14,988 bases of DNA from Candidatus Levyibacteriota bacterium (GTDB lineage Bacteria; Patescibacteria; Microgenomatia; Levybacterales; UBA12049): assembly GCA_003173915.1 (NCBI GenBank), contig PPGL01000073.1, positions 1 through 14,988 of the forward strand. Direction: 5' to 3'. Position 1 is the stretch's first letter; each line of letters opens with the position of its first letter. This document shows, in pieces, positions 7,068-12,925 of this stretch. Both the position numbers and the translations under genes were made by a program. The notes under the pieces are model-generated. The model was not told the origin of the DNA and ran no database searches. It saw nothing but the letters and a program-made list of their open reading frames with translations.

Positions 7068-7925
7068 TTATTTTTGAGGATTAAGAACGTTTCCGGCAAA
7101 GTTAGATAAATTGATTGTAACATTATCAACAGCGCCGTAGCCACTTAGACCGACATAAGATACAATTCCAGAATCTTTAGTAATTCCCATTTGCAAAGGA
7201 ATATCAATGATGTTGGTTTTGAAATTGGTTGGTTGGTTGTTAGCGTTGATATCTGTTGAATCATAATCGAACTTTCCTAACCATGATTTCGAATAGTTGA
7301 AAAGAGCGTTATTGAATTGTAGCAATCCGTTAGCACTTGAGTCATTCAAATTCATACGGATACCTTTTTGTAAGAAACTGTTAGTTGAGTTTGCAAGCAA
7401 TAGAGTAGAGTATGAAACCTGTTGACAACGCATGATGGAAAGTACAACGCTGTTTTGAGGGCCTGCGGTTACGGCTGTAATCGGCATAACCACGTCTCCA
7501 GCACGAAGTACGGCTCTAGCTGTTGCGTCTAATGGATAGTCAACACCGGCAAAATTTACAACCGGGTAGTCTTTTCCAAAAATAAACGGTACACCATAGG
7601 CACCAACAGAAAGTGGTACAAGTGTCTTAGCACTGGCATAACCAGAATAAAAATCATTCGTTCCAAAAAGAAAGAATGCACTTGTCATTGTGGCAATACC
7701 GGCATTATTAGCGTTAACAGCGGTAAACGCTCCAGTACCTGTATTCAGAGTAAAAAATTTCTGGATAGATACGGCTGAAAAGTTTGCAGAAAAATTAGGA
7801 TTACCTTTTTGAGGTACATTTTGGGGTGCCACACCATTTGTTGCGCCGGCACCGTCGGCATAGTTATCGAAATGGTCAACGTGTTGGTTCAAATGTTGCA
7901 ACACGGCTAAGTCAGCGTTTTTCAT
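7068..7925 (-). CDS. Major capsid protein (probable)
   Basis: This encodes 285 aa (about 30 kDa). It is rich in Asn, Ala, Val, Phe and Thr, has few charges, and appears beta-rich throughout, as expected for a jelly-roll capsid protein. It has no signal peptide or membrane segment. Landmarks are KFFTLNTG (56-63), FFLFGTNDFYSGY (84-96), GVPFIFGKD (112-120) and a C-terminal beta region (YVGLSGYGAVDNVTINLS). It is the first sizeable gene after the strongest candidate late promoter, is closed by a strong terminator, and follows the packaging ATPase, the usual place of the major capsid gene in tailless icosahedral phages. PM2's double jelly-roll P2 is of similar size (269 aa). The identification is from context, composition and the paralogous neighbour, not a direct family match. 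Confidence 0.75.
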   Translation of the reverse strand: MKNADLAVLQHLNQHVDHFDNYADGAGATNGVAPQNVPQKGNPNFSANFSAVSIQKFFTLNTGTGAFTAVNANNAGIATMTSAFFLFGTNDFYSGYASAKTLVPLSVGAYGVPFIFGKDYPVVNFAGVDYPLDATARAVLRAGDVVMPITAVTAGPQNSVVLSIMRCQQVSYSTLLLANSTNSFLQKGIRMNLNDSSANGLLQFNNALFNYSKSWLGKFDYDSTDINANNQPTNFKTNIIDIPLQMGITKDSGIVSYVGLSGYGAVDNVTINLSNFAGNVLNPQK

Positions 7926-7970
7926 TTTTAAAGTAAAGTTTTTAGGTAAAAATATTTTTCAATTTAGAGT

Positions 7971-8087
7971 TTAGCTGATTGATTCAAATTCATCAAATGA
8001 ATTCATTTTCAATTTAGTTGAAACCCACATAGCGAAAATGACACCCACAACAACGATCGCGAATGTCCAAATATGTTCTTTGCTCAT
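7971..8087 (-). CDS. 38-aa small membrane protein
   Basis: A complete ATG-to-TAA frame encodes 38 aa: MSKEH, a hydrophobic helix at residues 6-22 (IWTFAIVVVGVIFAMWV), then a polar tail STKLKMNSFDEFESIS. It is the first gene downstream of the candidate late promoter and lies 45 bases before the major capsid start. Charge distribution, a clean start about 60 bases after the predicted transcription start, and the match to the other small membrane proteins support it. It may be a virion membrane protein made at capsid-like levels. Confidence 0.65.
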   Translation of the reverse strand: MSKEHIWTFAIVVVGVIFAMWVSTKLKMNSFDEFESIS

Positions 8088-8153
8088 TTTTGTTTAAAAT
8101 TTAGTGTATTTGCTTATTCGTATATTCGTTTAAGCGGTTATTCAATTACACTA

Positions 8154-8185
8154 TAAATGTATAAAAAAAGGTTTTGAAAAACCAA
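8154..8185 (-). promoter_or_regulatory. Candidate late promoter, Bacteroidota type
   Basis: On the minus strand, TTGG (8185-8182) is separated by 20 nt from TACATTTA (8161-8154). This is close to the Bacteroidota consensus TTTG-N17..23-TAnnTTTG. It lies after a strong terminator and before the capsid block, with a predicted transcription start near 8148 and a leader of about 60 nt. The spacer holds a GGTTTT/AAAACC inverted repeat (8170-8183) followed by T7, which could be an operator or a weak second terminator. Confidence 0.5.
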
Positions 8186-8215
8186 TTACATTTAAACAAT
8201 TATTTTTTACACATT

Positions 8216-8237
8216 AAAAAAGCCCCGTATCGGGGCT
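8216..8237 (-). terminator. Rho-independent terminator closing the replication/packaging operon
   Basis: On the minus strand AGCCCCG-ATA-CGGGGCT is followed by TTTTTT (the last T of the stem plus 8220-8216), then AATG. The 7-bp GC-rich stem with a tight loop and T-run is canonical. It lies 42 bases after the stop of the packaging ATPase gene and separates it from the capsid transcription unit. Confidence 0.9.
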
Positions 8238-8279
8238 ATAAACGGTTCGGTAGCTTCACGGCGTTTTCTTGCAAGGTCT

Positions 8280-8867
8280 TTATTCTACATTCGTATTAAC
8301 CGTCCGGTCAATTTTACCCTTTTTAATTTGCATGACTTTATAATGTTTGTCAGCAATAGGCAACGGTTGTCTTTCGCTCCATTCAAACTCAGGCATATTT
8401 TTTACCTGTTCAAAAACTTCAATGACATCGGTACCTTTGAAATTTGATTCTACAATGTCCGAACGTTCACCGGTTTTCAATAGCCAAAGTTGATCTGAAT
8501 AATCGAATACGTCACGCGGTATGGCTCGCAATGAATGAAAAAGAAAAATGTAAGTATTTTGTGAATGACGTTTGCCGATGATAGATTCTAACAATTCTTG
8601 CGAGCGTCCACGGTGTGAAAAAATTATGGTGGCATCTTCAGCAATAAATATTCGGCCCTCTAAAGTAACCATGTCATTTTTAAAACGATCAAAGTCTAAA
8701 CGATTGTTGACAGTTAAATATCTGTCAGCACCCGGAATGTAATCGTATTCATTGTATATGTCTAAAATGTGAAGTCGCGACGGATGAATTTTTTTAATAA
8801 GATTTTTTGCGAGTAGTGATTTACCTGCTCCCTGATAACCAACTATAATTAAGGAAAATCCTTTCAT
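8280..8867 (-). CDS. Genome packaging ATPase (FtsK/HerA/A32-like)
   Basis: This 195-aa P-loop ATPase has Walker A at residues 10-17 (GYQGAGKS), preceded by a beta strand (SLIIV), and Walker B at about 73-78 (IFIAED, with Glu77/Asp78). Next come GKRHSQN (98-104) and a strand ending FLFHS (108-112), in the place of the sensor motif of this class. The short single domain and its position next to capsid genes match packaging ATPases of membrane-containing icosahedral phages (PRD1 P9, PM2 P9). Those enzymes drive dsDNA into preformed procapsids at one vertex. It overlaps the zinc-ribbon gene by ATGA and is last in its operon, followed by a strong terminator. Inovirus Zot-type ATPases are related, but the neighbours argue against an inovirus. 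Confidence 0.85.
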   Translation of the reverse strand: MKGFSLIIVGYQGAGKSLLAKNLIKKIHPSRLHILDIYNEYDYIPGADRYLTVNNRLDFDRFKNDMVTLEGRIFIAEDATIIFSHRGRSQELLESIIGKRHSQNTYIFLFHSLRAIPRDVFDYSDQLWLLKTGERSDIVESNFKGTDVIEVFEQVKNMPEFEWSERQPLPIADKHYKVMQIKKGKIDRTVNTNVE

Positions 8868-9124
8868 GGTTTAGAAACTTCATTAATATTTCTTATCAAA
8901 GATGGTAATTTTTCTTCTTTCTTATTCAAAAAATTCTTATAACCCTGAATGTATTGACACGCACAGCAACGTGGAACATCTAATAGATGTTGAACAGGTT
9001 GAGCATTACCGATCATCAATGCAGGAATCAATTTTATTACTTTAACAGACTCAAAGAAAACACCACCGCAATTTTCACATTCATAACTTTCTAATTCCAT
9101 TGGGTTAATGGTAATGTTATCCAT
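8864..9124 (-). CDS. Zinc-ribbon protein
   Basis: This encodes 86 aa with two knuckles: Cys16-x2-Cys19 (YECENCGG) and Cys53-x2-Cys56 (PRCCACQY), separated by a hydrophobic stretch (VKVIKLIPALMIGNAQPVQHLLDV). That is a zinc-ribbon layout. Similar small phage proteins (CxxCG, a K-hydrophobic-basic segment, then CxxC) occur in many tailed phages, usually without known function. Cys54 is an extra cysteine next to the second knuckle. The ATG lies two bases after the preceding stop, and the stop overlaps the packaging ATPase start (ATGA). The tight link to the ATPase suggests a role in packaging or late gene control, but that is inference. Confidence 0.75.
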   Translation of the reverse strand: MDNITINPMELESYECENCGGVFFESVKVIKLIPALMIGNAQPVQHLLDVPRCCACQYIQGYKNFLNKKEEKLPSLIRNINEVSKP

Positions 9125-9126
9125 GA

Positions 9127-9627
9127 TTATTTGTTTTTAAGTTCAATAACCTTGTAAGTATACATCCCTCCTAACATAGCAATTAAACCCCAAACAGGAT
9201 TTACATTAATATCGATTTTTGACGCAACTTTGTCGGCTAATTTTTTAGCTTGTAATTTTTGTTTTTCAGTTAGCATTAAATCATCAGGCGATATTTTACT
9301 GTCAGTAACTTTGTTATTTACAAATGAAATAATCATTGGTATGACAAGATCAATGAACATAATTAATGTTTCACCGTCTATTAACAGATCACCTTGACTA
9401 TCTTCGGACTGGTTACGTTTTTTGTATTTACGTTTTTCTTTTTGTGGCTCACCGTCAACAAAAGGATTACCGTTTAACGATTCATTAACTTTAGACAAAT
9501 CAACATCAACGGGTAAAGGTTTATCTTCTACGGGAGCAGGTGTTGAGTATTCAGAAAGGTCTAACGGTTTGCCGATAGTTAACGTATCATCGGATGATTC
9601 ATTATTGATTTTCTTTTTTCTTCCCAT
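9127..9627 (-). CDS. Two-segment membrane protein with charged N-terminal domain
   Basis: This encodes 166 aa. Residues 1-80 are hydrophilic, low in structure and highly charged (MGRKKK; KEKRKYKKR at 63-71). Two hydrophobic segments follow, about 88-104 (LIMFIDLVIPMIISFV) and 144-161 (VWGLIAMLGGMYTYKV), separated by a charged helix (LTEKQKLQAKKLADKVASKI). Both ends would face the same side. In tectivirus-like phages, packaging needs small membrane proteins at the unique vertex (P20 and P22 in PRD1), and this gene lies two genes before the packaging ATPase, so a packaging-vertex role is a reasonable guess. No family is recognised. Its 5' end overlaps the previous gene by 26 bases in another frame. 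Confidence 0.7.
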   Translation of the reverse strand: MGRKKKINNESSDDTLTIGKPLDLSEYSTPAPVEDKPLPVDVDLSKVNESLNGNPFVDGEPQKEKRKYKKRNQSEDSQGDLLIDGETLIMFIDLVIPMIISFVNNKVTDSKISPDDLMLTEKQKLQAKKLADKVASKIDINVNPVWGLIAMLGGMYTYKVIELKNK

Positions 9628-9814
9628 AAAAATAAAGGATTGTGGCTACAATGATGATAATAACAATAACGATGATTACAATTAAACCAAGATTGTTTTT
9701 GGTTTTGGGTTTTGGTTCGTTAACAGGTTCCGGCGTCGGTGTTGGTTCGTTAACAGGTTCCGGTATCGGTGTTGGTATTGGATCATCAATATCCCTTGCA
9801 ACTTCTATTTTCAT
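9602..9814 (-). CDS. Proline-rich, C-terminally anchored membrane protein
   Basis: This encodes 70 aa: a short N-terminus, a Pro/Glu/Thr-rich stalk at 11-37 with a repeated PEPVNEP unit, one membrane helix at about 42-62 (LGLIVIIVIVIIIIVATILYF), then GKKKENQ. The stalk repeat comes from a 30-bp tandem duplication (9714-9773). The extended stalk recalls the EP-rich spacer of TonB-like proteins, but the membrane helix is at the opposite end. ATG at 9814 overlaps the upstream stop (ATGA). The gene overlaps the next by 26 bases. I infer a virion or packaging-vertex membrane protein that spans a gap. Confidence 0.7.
   Translation of the reverse strand: MKIEVARDIDDPIPTPIPEPVNEPTPTPEPVNEPKPKTKNNLGLIVIIVIVIIIIVATILYFYGKKKENQ
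9714..9773. repeat. 30-bp tandem repeat, two copies
   Basis: Two adjacent 30-bp units (9714-9743 and 9744-9773) differ at two positions (CG versus TA). They encode the doubled PEPVNEP stretch of the 70-aa membrane protein. The copy number would change the stalk length in 10-residue steps without changing frame. Confidence 0.9.
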
Positions 9815-10149
9815 ATTTTCTTAGTTTGAATTCCTGATTCCGAATAAATGACAACATCTACTGTTTCGTCAAGTGTGTAATACAAATCTACCTTACGAAA
9901 ATTAGGCGTATCCTTACCCAAATATTTTTTTAATGTCATCTTCATAAAAGTCATGACTACTTTTGATTTATCTTTTTGAAAACGATTGTCGGCACGTGTG
10001 ATGATTTCGTTTGTAGACGTATCAATGGTTAATGAAAAACTATCGATTTCTTTACCCAACGCTTTTTCAATCATCTTTTTGATGGGCAACAAAAGTTCTT
10101 TTGCACTTTTGTTTTTTGCTTCAGAAATCATTGACATTAAATCCATCAT
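9811..10149 (-). CDS. Conserved-looking hypothetical protein
   Basis: This encodes 112 aa, soluble, with a helical N-terminal half (residues 1-33) and a beta-type C-terminal half (FSLTIDTSTNEIITRAD; DLYYTLDETVDVVIYSES). No catalytic motif, membrane helix or signal is seen. It is coupled at both ends by ATGA overlaps and lies between a small peptidase-module protein and the proline-rich membrane protein. Function is unknown. A second ATG directly follows the first. Confidence 0.65.
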   Translation of the reverse strand: MMDLMSMISEAKNKSAKELLLPIKKMIEKALGKEIDSFSLTIDTSTNEIITRADNRFQKDKSKVVMTFMKMTLKKYLGKDTPNFRKVDLYYTLDETVDVVIYSESGIQTKKI

Positions 10150-10379
10150 AATTTATATCTTTTAAACCAAAGTTTTATTTCGGGTTCAAAGTCAGAAAAT
10201 CGGTCATCAAACACTACCGATTTATCATTCCAATTAATACTAACTTTGTTAGGATTTGGATGATAAAACCATCTAAACTTTTTTGCATTTTTTAAATGTT
10301 TACTCATAAACATTCGATCTAGCCAATCAAATAAATGTTCTTTAGTTTTAGAATTTATAAGACTGATTAAATTACTCAT
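10146..10379 (-). CDS. Small protein related to the metallopeptidase N-terminal module
   Basis: This encodes 77 aa. Residues 35-66 (KFRWFYHPNPNKVSINWND..., then VVFDDRF) align with residues 90-117 of the HExxH metallopeptidase at 4701-5270 (FKILWGNNPNKCTVKWDD..., then ILFDKQF). About 11 of 27 positions are identical, including NPNK, W-x-DK and FD-x-x-F. The protein stops where the peptidase continues into HEFAH, so the zinc site is missing. It may be a truncated copy, or a stand-alone binding domain shared with the peptidase. It overlaps the polymerase stop by ATGA, so it is read directly after the polymerase. Confidence 0.7.
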   Translation of the reverse strand: MSNLISLINSKTKEHLFDWLDRMFMSKHLKNAKKFRWFYHPNPNKVSINWNDKSVVFDDRFSDFEPEIKLWFKRYKL

Positions 10380-12127
10380 AATTCAAAAGGTTTTGTACTA
10401 CCGTCTTTATTCACTACCCGTTTATCATAATTCAAATTTAACCGTTTTTTTCGTTCTACAAAAATCCCTGAATCAATATTTCGTCGCAAACTTTCCTTTG
10501 TTCTAACCATAGAAAAAAACTTGAAATTATTTGTGTCTAATTTTTCGGCGTTTTTTGGAACTCCTTTTAATTTACGCTTTTTTTCACCTTTATTATCGAT
10601 AAATTCATAATTCTTTAATCCGATGATCCGTGTGATTTTTTTATTTTCCACCTTCCAAAGACCTAATTCTTTCTCACTTTGGTATTCCTTAGTAGAATTA
10701 TAGAACCACGAGTCGGTATCGCAATACACCGGATTAAAACCCTTGGATTTCAATTCTATTCCCTTCTCAAGCAACTTTACACGGGCTGCACTGGTTACAT
10801 ACGATGCAAATGAAGGTATGCTATAACTCATTGCATTATCTCCAATACCCTGTTTTGATTTCACTACTAAAAACCCGTCATCACGTTCAGCATTAAATAA
10901 CAACAATGTAATATAAGTACCATTCCGCAAATGTTCCTTAATCAATGGAGCGGCAGCCCTCCAATCTGGCAAGTAAATATTCTGTTCTTTAAGACGAGCC
11001 CCGAATTTACCGTACAGACTATTCATAAAAATCTTTATACGTTCAATTTCCAAATCATCGGTACTACTTAACCGTTGAGCATAAAGACTATCAACATAAT
11101 TTTTAAAAGGGCTTTCAATTCTTGGAGCGTAAAAAATTTCGTTGATCTGATTGACTTCGATAACACCGGCATCTAATGCAAATTTGAATTCATTGAAATT
11201 CCACCAACCAGAAAATGTGCCAACAGGGAAAATAAGTTTGTTTTCTCGTTTGACAGGTAAATAACCCATCCAGTTTTTTTCATGTGTAACTGTGGCATTA
11301 ATGCAACCCTCAAAAGAAGATAAGAGCATAGGCAAACGCTTAATACTGCATTTCTTTTCTTCGCATATCTTTGACGGATCAGGAAACTGAATAGAACGCA
11401 TAATAGCGGGGTACATTGAATTAACGTCTATCACCTGGGCTTCAACATCGCCAAGTACAAAAGCCTCACAACGTCCACCGTAATAAGTCTCCCAAAACAC
11501 ACTTACATTTTCGTTATGCTTAATACCCCAACCAAGAAATTTTGTTCTAAACAGATTAAGACTTAATGATGCTTGTGTAATTTTTATCGCGCCGCTTTCT
11601 TCAAAGATTTTATATAACGCAAACCACACAATTTCACAATCTCGAAAACAGTACTCAACATCTTTTTGCGTGTAACCTCCTTTACTTTCCAGGTTAGAAC
11701 CCAATTCTAATTTGGGGTAACCCATCTTTTCACCGATGTCTTTAACGCTTGCTTTGTATATGTTCAACGAATCAGCGAACATGCAATTACCATTCGTAGC
11801 GCTGATAAACCTACCATTGAAAATTGCTTCATTGTCGAATTGGTAAATGTTTCCGAAAATGCAGTTCAGATCGTATTCAGCATTGTGTGCAAAAACTTTT
11901 TTTCCTTTATATCGCGGGTGCTGAAACTCTTGTTGAAATTCTCTAACTGAAGTAATAACCCGTTTGTAATTTTTTCCAAACACGCAGCCAAAAATAAATG
12001 ATTCGGGTCGCGCGTCCAGTTTCCATTTGACATTTCCATTGGCAAGTGTATCACCAGTTTCGGTGTCAAACACAAAAAAGTCGTCAAGTAATTTTTTGGT
12101 TCGTCGGGTCGGTTTTAGTTCTTTCAT
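10376..12127 (-). CDS. Protein-primed family B DNA polymerase
   Basis: This 583-aa enzyme replicates the viral DNA from a terminal-protein primer. The proofreading exonuclease motifs are complete: ExoI FDTET (Asp21, Glu23), ExoII HNAEYD (81-86), ExoIII Y159-x3-D163. The linker motif YYGG is at 215-218. Polymerase motif A is DVNSMYP (Asp234), motif B is KIFMNSLYG (365-373), motif C is YCDTDS (Asp470, Asp472), and a KGV motif is at 521-523. Extra sequence between motifs A and B and between B and C fits the TPR1 and TPR2 insertions of phi29-type polymerases. Length is close to phi29 polymerase (575 aa). It is tightly coupled to flanking genes by ATGA overlaps. The first 16 codons are duplicated about 283 bp upstream. 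Confidence 0.93.
   Translation of the reverse strand: MKELKPTRRTKKLLDDFFVFDTETGDTLANGNVKWKLDARPESFIFGCVFGKNYKRVITSVREFQQEFQHPRYKGKKVFAHNAEYDLNCIFGNIYQFDNEAIFNGRFISATNGNCMFADSLNIYKASVKDIGEKMGYPKLELGSNLESKGGYTQKDVEYCFRDCEIVWFALYKIFEESGAIKITQASLSLNLFRTKFLGWGIKHNENVSVFWETYYGGRCEAFVLGDVEAQVIDVNSMYPAIMRSIQFPDPSKICEEKKCSIKRLPMLLSSFEGCINATVTHEKNWMGYLPVKRENKLIFPVGTFSGWWNFNEFKFALDAGVIEVNQINEIFYAPRIESPFKNYVDSLYAQRLSSTDDLEIERIKIFMNSLYGKFGARLKEQNIYLPDWRAAAPLIKEHLRNGTYITLLLFNAERDDGFLVVKSKQGIGDNAMSYSIPSFASYVTSAARVKLLEKGIELKSKGFNPVYCDTDSWFYNSTKEYQSEKELGLWKVENKKITRIIGLKNYEFIDNKGEKKRKLKGVPKNAEKLDTNNFKFFSMVRTKESLRRNIDSGIFVERKKRLNLNYDKRVVNKDGSTKPFEL
12081..12127. repeat. 47-bp repeat, copy A (5' end of polymerase gene)
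   Basis: This 47-bp segment encodes the first 16 residues of the polymerase. It matches 12364-12410 at 45 of 47 positions. The match ends at the ATG; the sequence upstream of the two copies then differs. Confidence 0.9.
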
Positions 12128-12327
12128 TTATATTTTTTAATTAATCGACGACATATACAAGGTGAAGGAACAAAGCATACATAATGATGACGACCCTTAA
12201 AGCTATTTTTATAATAAATCTCAAATTCATAGACATTGTACATTCTACCAAATTTGTATTCTTTACGTACAAATTTGCATAATACTTCCCAATGTCTAAA
12301 TTCAAAAGATGATTTTAAAAGTTTCAA
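12124..12327 (-). CDS. Small basic protein, repeat-flanked (cargo 1)
   Basis: This encodes 67 aa, rich in Lys, Arg, Tyr, Phe and Cys, with no membrane segment. The start is TTG at 12327 overlapping the TGA of the 28-aa chimeric ORF as TTGA; the stop overlaps the polymerase ATG as ATGA. No family is recognised. Its central part (VYEFEIYYKNSFKGRHHYV) shows a weak pattern match to the neighbour at 12407-12607 (CYKFNVYIGGK...CCYV), so the two may be diverged duplicates. Both sit between copies of the same repeats. The first internal ATG is far into the gene, which supports the TTG start. Confidence 0.6.
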   Translation of the reverse strand: MKLLKSSFEFRHWEVLCKFVRKEYKFGRMYNVYEFEIYYKNSFKGRHHYVCFVPSPCICRRLIKKYK

Positions 12328-12361
12328 TTAAGTATCGAATAAAAGTAAAACAACGTGTAAC
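12324..12361. repeat. 38-bp repeat, copy A
   Basis: This segment matches 12604-12641 at 35 of 38 positions. On the minus strand it encodes GYTLFYFYSILN and a stop codon in both copies, and it includes the TTGA junction to the following gene. Confidence 0.88.
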
Positions 12362-12410
12362 CATCGTCAAGTAATTTTTTGGTTCGTCGTGTTGGTTTTA
12401 GTTCTTTCAT
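12324..12410 (-). CDS. 28-aa chimeric ORF made by duplication
   Basis: A complete ATG-to-TGA frame encodes 28 aa. The first 16 residues (MKELKPTRRTKKLLDD) are identical to the polymerase N-terminus. The last 12 (GYTLFYFYSILN) are identical to the end of the 38-aa ORF at 12604-12720. It therefore looks like the joint created by a tandem duplication. It overlaps its neighbours by ATGA and TTGA, so ribosomes could read through it to reach the next gene. It may have no function as a protein, or may serve only to keep translation coupled. Confidence 0.5.
   Translation of the reverse strand: MKELKPTRRTKKLLDDGYTLFYFYSILN
12364..12410. repeat. 47-bp repeat, copy B
   Basis: This is the second copy of the polymerase 5' end (45/47 identity with 12081-12127). 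It joins directly to copy A of the 38-bp repeat at 12361, marking the duplication breakpoint. Confidence 0.9.
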
Positions 12411-12607
12411 AATGGAGGATTAAAAAATAATTGTTCGGCTTTTTTCAATTCATGATAATTAATTTTTATAACTGATGTTACATAACAACATTCGGGTTTT
12501 TTACCACCTATATAAACATTAAATTTATAACATGAAGTATTTTTTAAAAATGGTTCTAAAGGAACAATTCTTAAATGTCTGCGCGGACGTTTAATTACTT
12601 TGATCAA
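12407..12607 (-). CDS. Small basic protein, repeat-flanked (cargo 2)
   Basis: This encodes 66 aa. The start is TTG at 12607, overlapping the TGA of the 38-aa ORF as TTGA; the stop overlaps the ATG of the chimeric ORF as ATGA. The N-terminus is basic (KVIKRPRRHLR), the middle has a CYKFNVY stretch and a Cys pair (ECCYV), and the C-terminus ends in FFNPPL. No family is recognised. It has the same length and the same junctions as the gene at 12124-12327 but only weak sequence similarity to it. Confidence 0.6.
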   Translation of the reverse strand: MIKVIKRPRRHLRIVPLEPFLKNTSCYKFNVYIGGKKPECCYVTSVIKINYHELKKAEQLFFNPPL

Positions 12608-12641
12608 TTAAGTATAGAATAAAAGTAAAACAACGTATACC
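12604..12641. repeat. 38-bp repeat, copy B
   Basis: This segment matches 12324-12361 at 35 of 38 positions. It forms the 3' end of the 38-aa ORF. Upstream of it the two copies have unrelated sequence. Confidence 0.88.
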
Positions 12642-12720
12642 CTTCATCTACAAAAATAGGATACCATTCAACGACGGTACCATTATAATAACGTTCAGTA
12701 TGTTGACGATTATAAACCAT
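12604..12720 (-). CDS. 38-aa ORF upstream of the duplicated region
   Basis: A complete ATG-to-TGA frame encodes 38 aa, rich in Tyr (MVYNRQHTERYYNG..., ending YTLFYFYSILN). The start overlaps the 3' end of the 71-aa gene by 11 bases, and the stop overlaps the next TTG start as TTGA. The protein reads like a normal small gene, and the reuse of its end in the chimeric ORF at 12324-12410 suggests this is the original copy. Function is unknown. Confidence 0.55.
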   Translation of the reverse strand: MVYNRQHTERYYNGTVVEWYPIFVDEGYTLFYFYSILN

Positions 12721-12925
12721 TTCGACCGGCGATTATTTTGTCTAACATTTTTAATTCACGTTCAGATTTTGTAGTCCTGAAAAAAGAGTAAATCCACAAC
12801 CAAAAAGATTCTCTTTTTTCATTTGCAATACGTCTTACTAAAACTTCACGAACTTTTTGAAGATCGGCTTTGGCAAAGTCGCGTTCAATTTGACGGCGTT
12901 GATTGCGTTTGGATAAAATGTTCAT
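12710..12925 (-). CDS. Small helical charged protein
   Basis: This encodes 71 aa with very high Arg, Lys and Glu content over residues 1-38, a short aromatic segment (ESFWLWIYSFFR, 39-50), and another charged helix (KSERELKMLDKII). It looks like a helical hairpin with a membrane-surface or packing segment in the turn. The start overlaps the end of the previous gene by 41 bases, which is long for this genome; both frames read as proteins. No family is recognised. Confidence 0.6.
   Translation of the reverse strand: MNILSKRNQRRQIERDFAKADLQKVREVLVRRIANEKRESFWLWIYSFFRTTKSERELKMLDKIIAGRNGL

Noticed and set aside
8280..8867. Inovirus Zot-type assembly ATPase
   Set aside because: The Walker motifs could fit, but the genome has a protein-primed polymerase and capsid-type genes and lacks inovirus replication and coat genes.
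9422..9685. Plus-strand open frame of 87 aa
   Set aside because: It lies antisense to the charged N-terminal part of the 166-aa membrane protein and has no recognisable domain or promoter.
9642..9824. Plus-strand open frame with Gly/Val/Ser repeats
   Set aside because: It is the antisense of the PEPVNEP tandem repeat and membrane helix of the real minus-strand gene; all convincing genes are on the minus strand.
11866..12087. Minus-strand 73-aa frame inside the polymerase gene
   Set aside because: It overlaps the exonuclease motifs in another frame; the polymerase frame holds all catalytic motifs.
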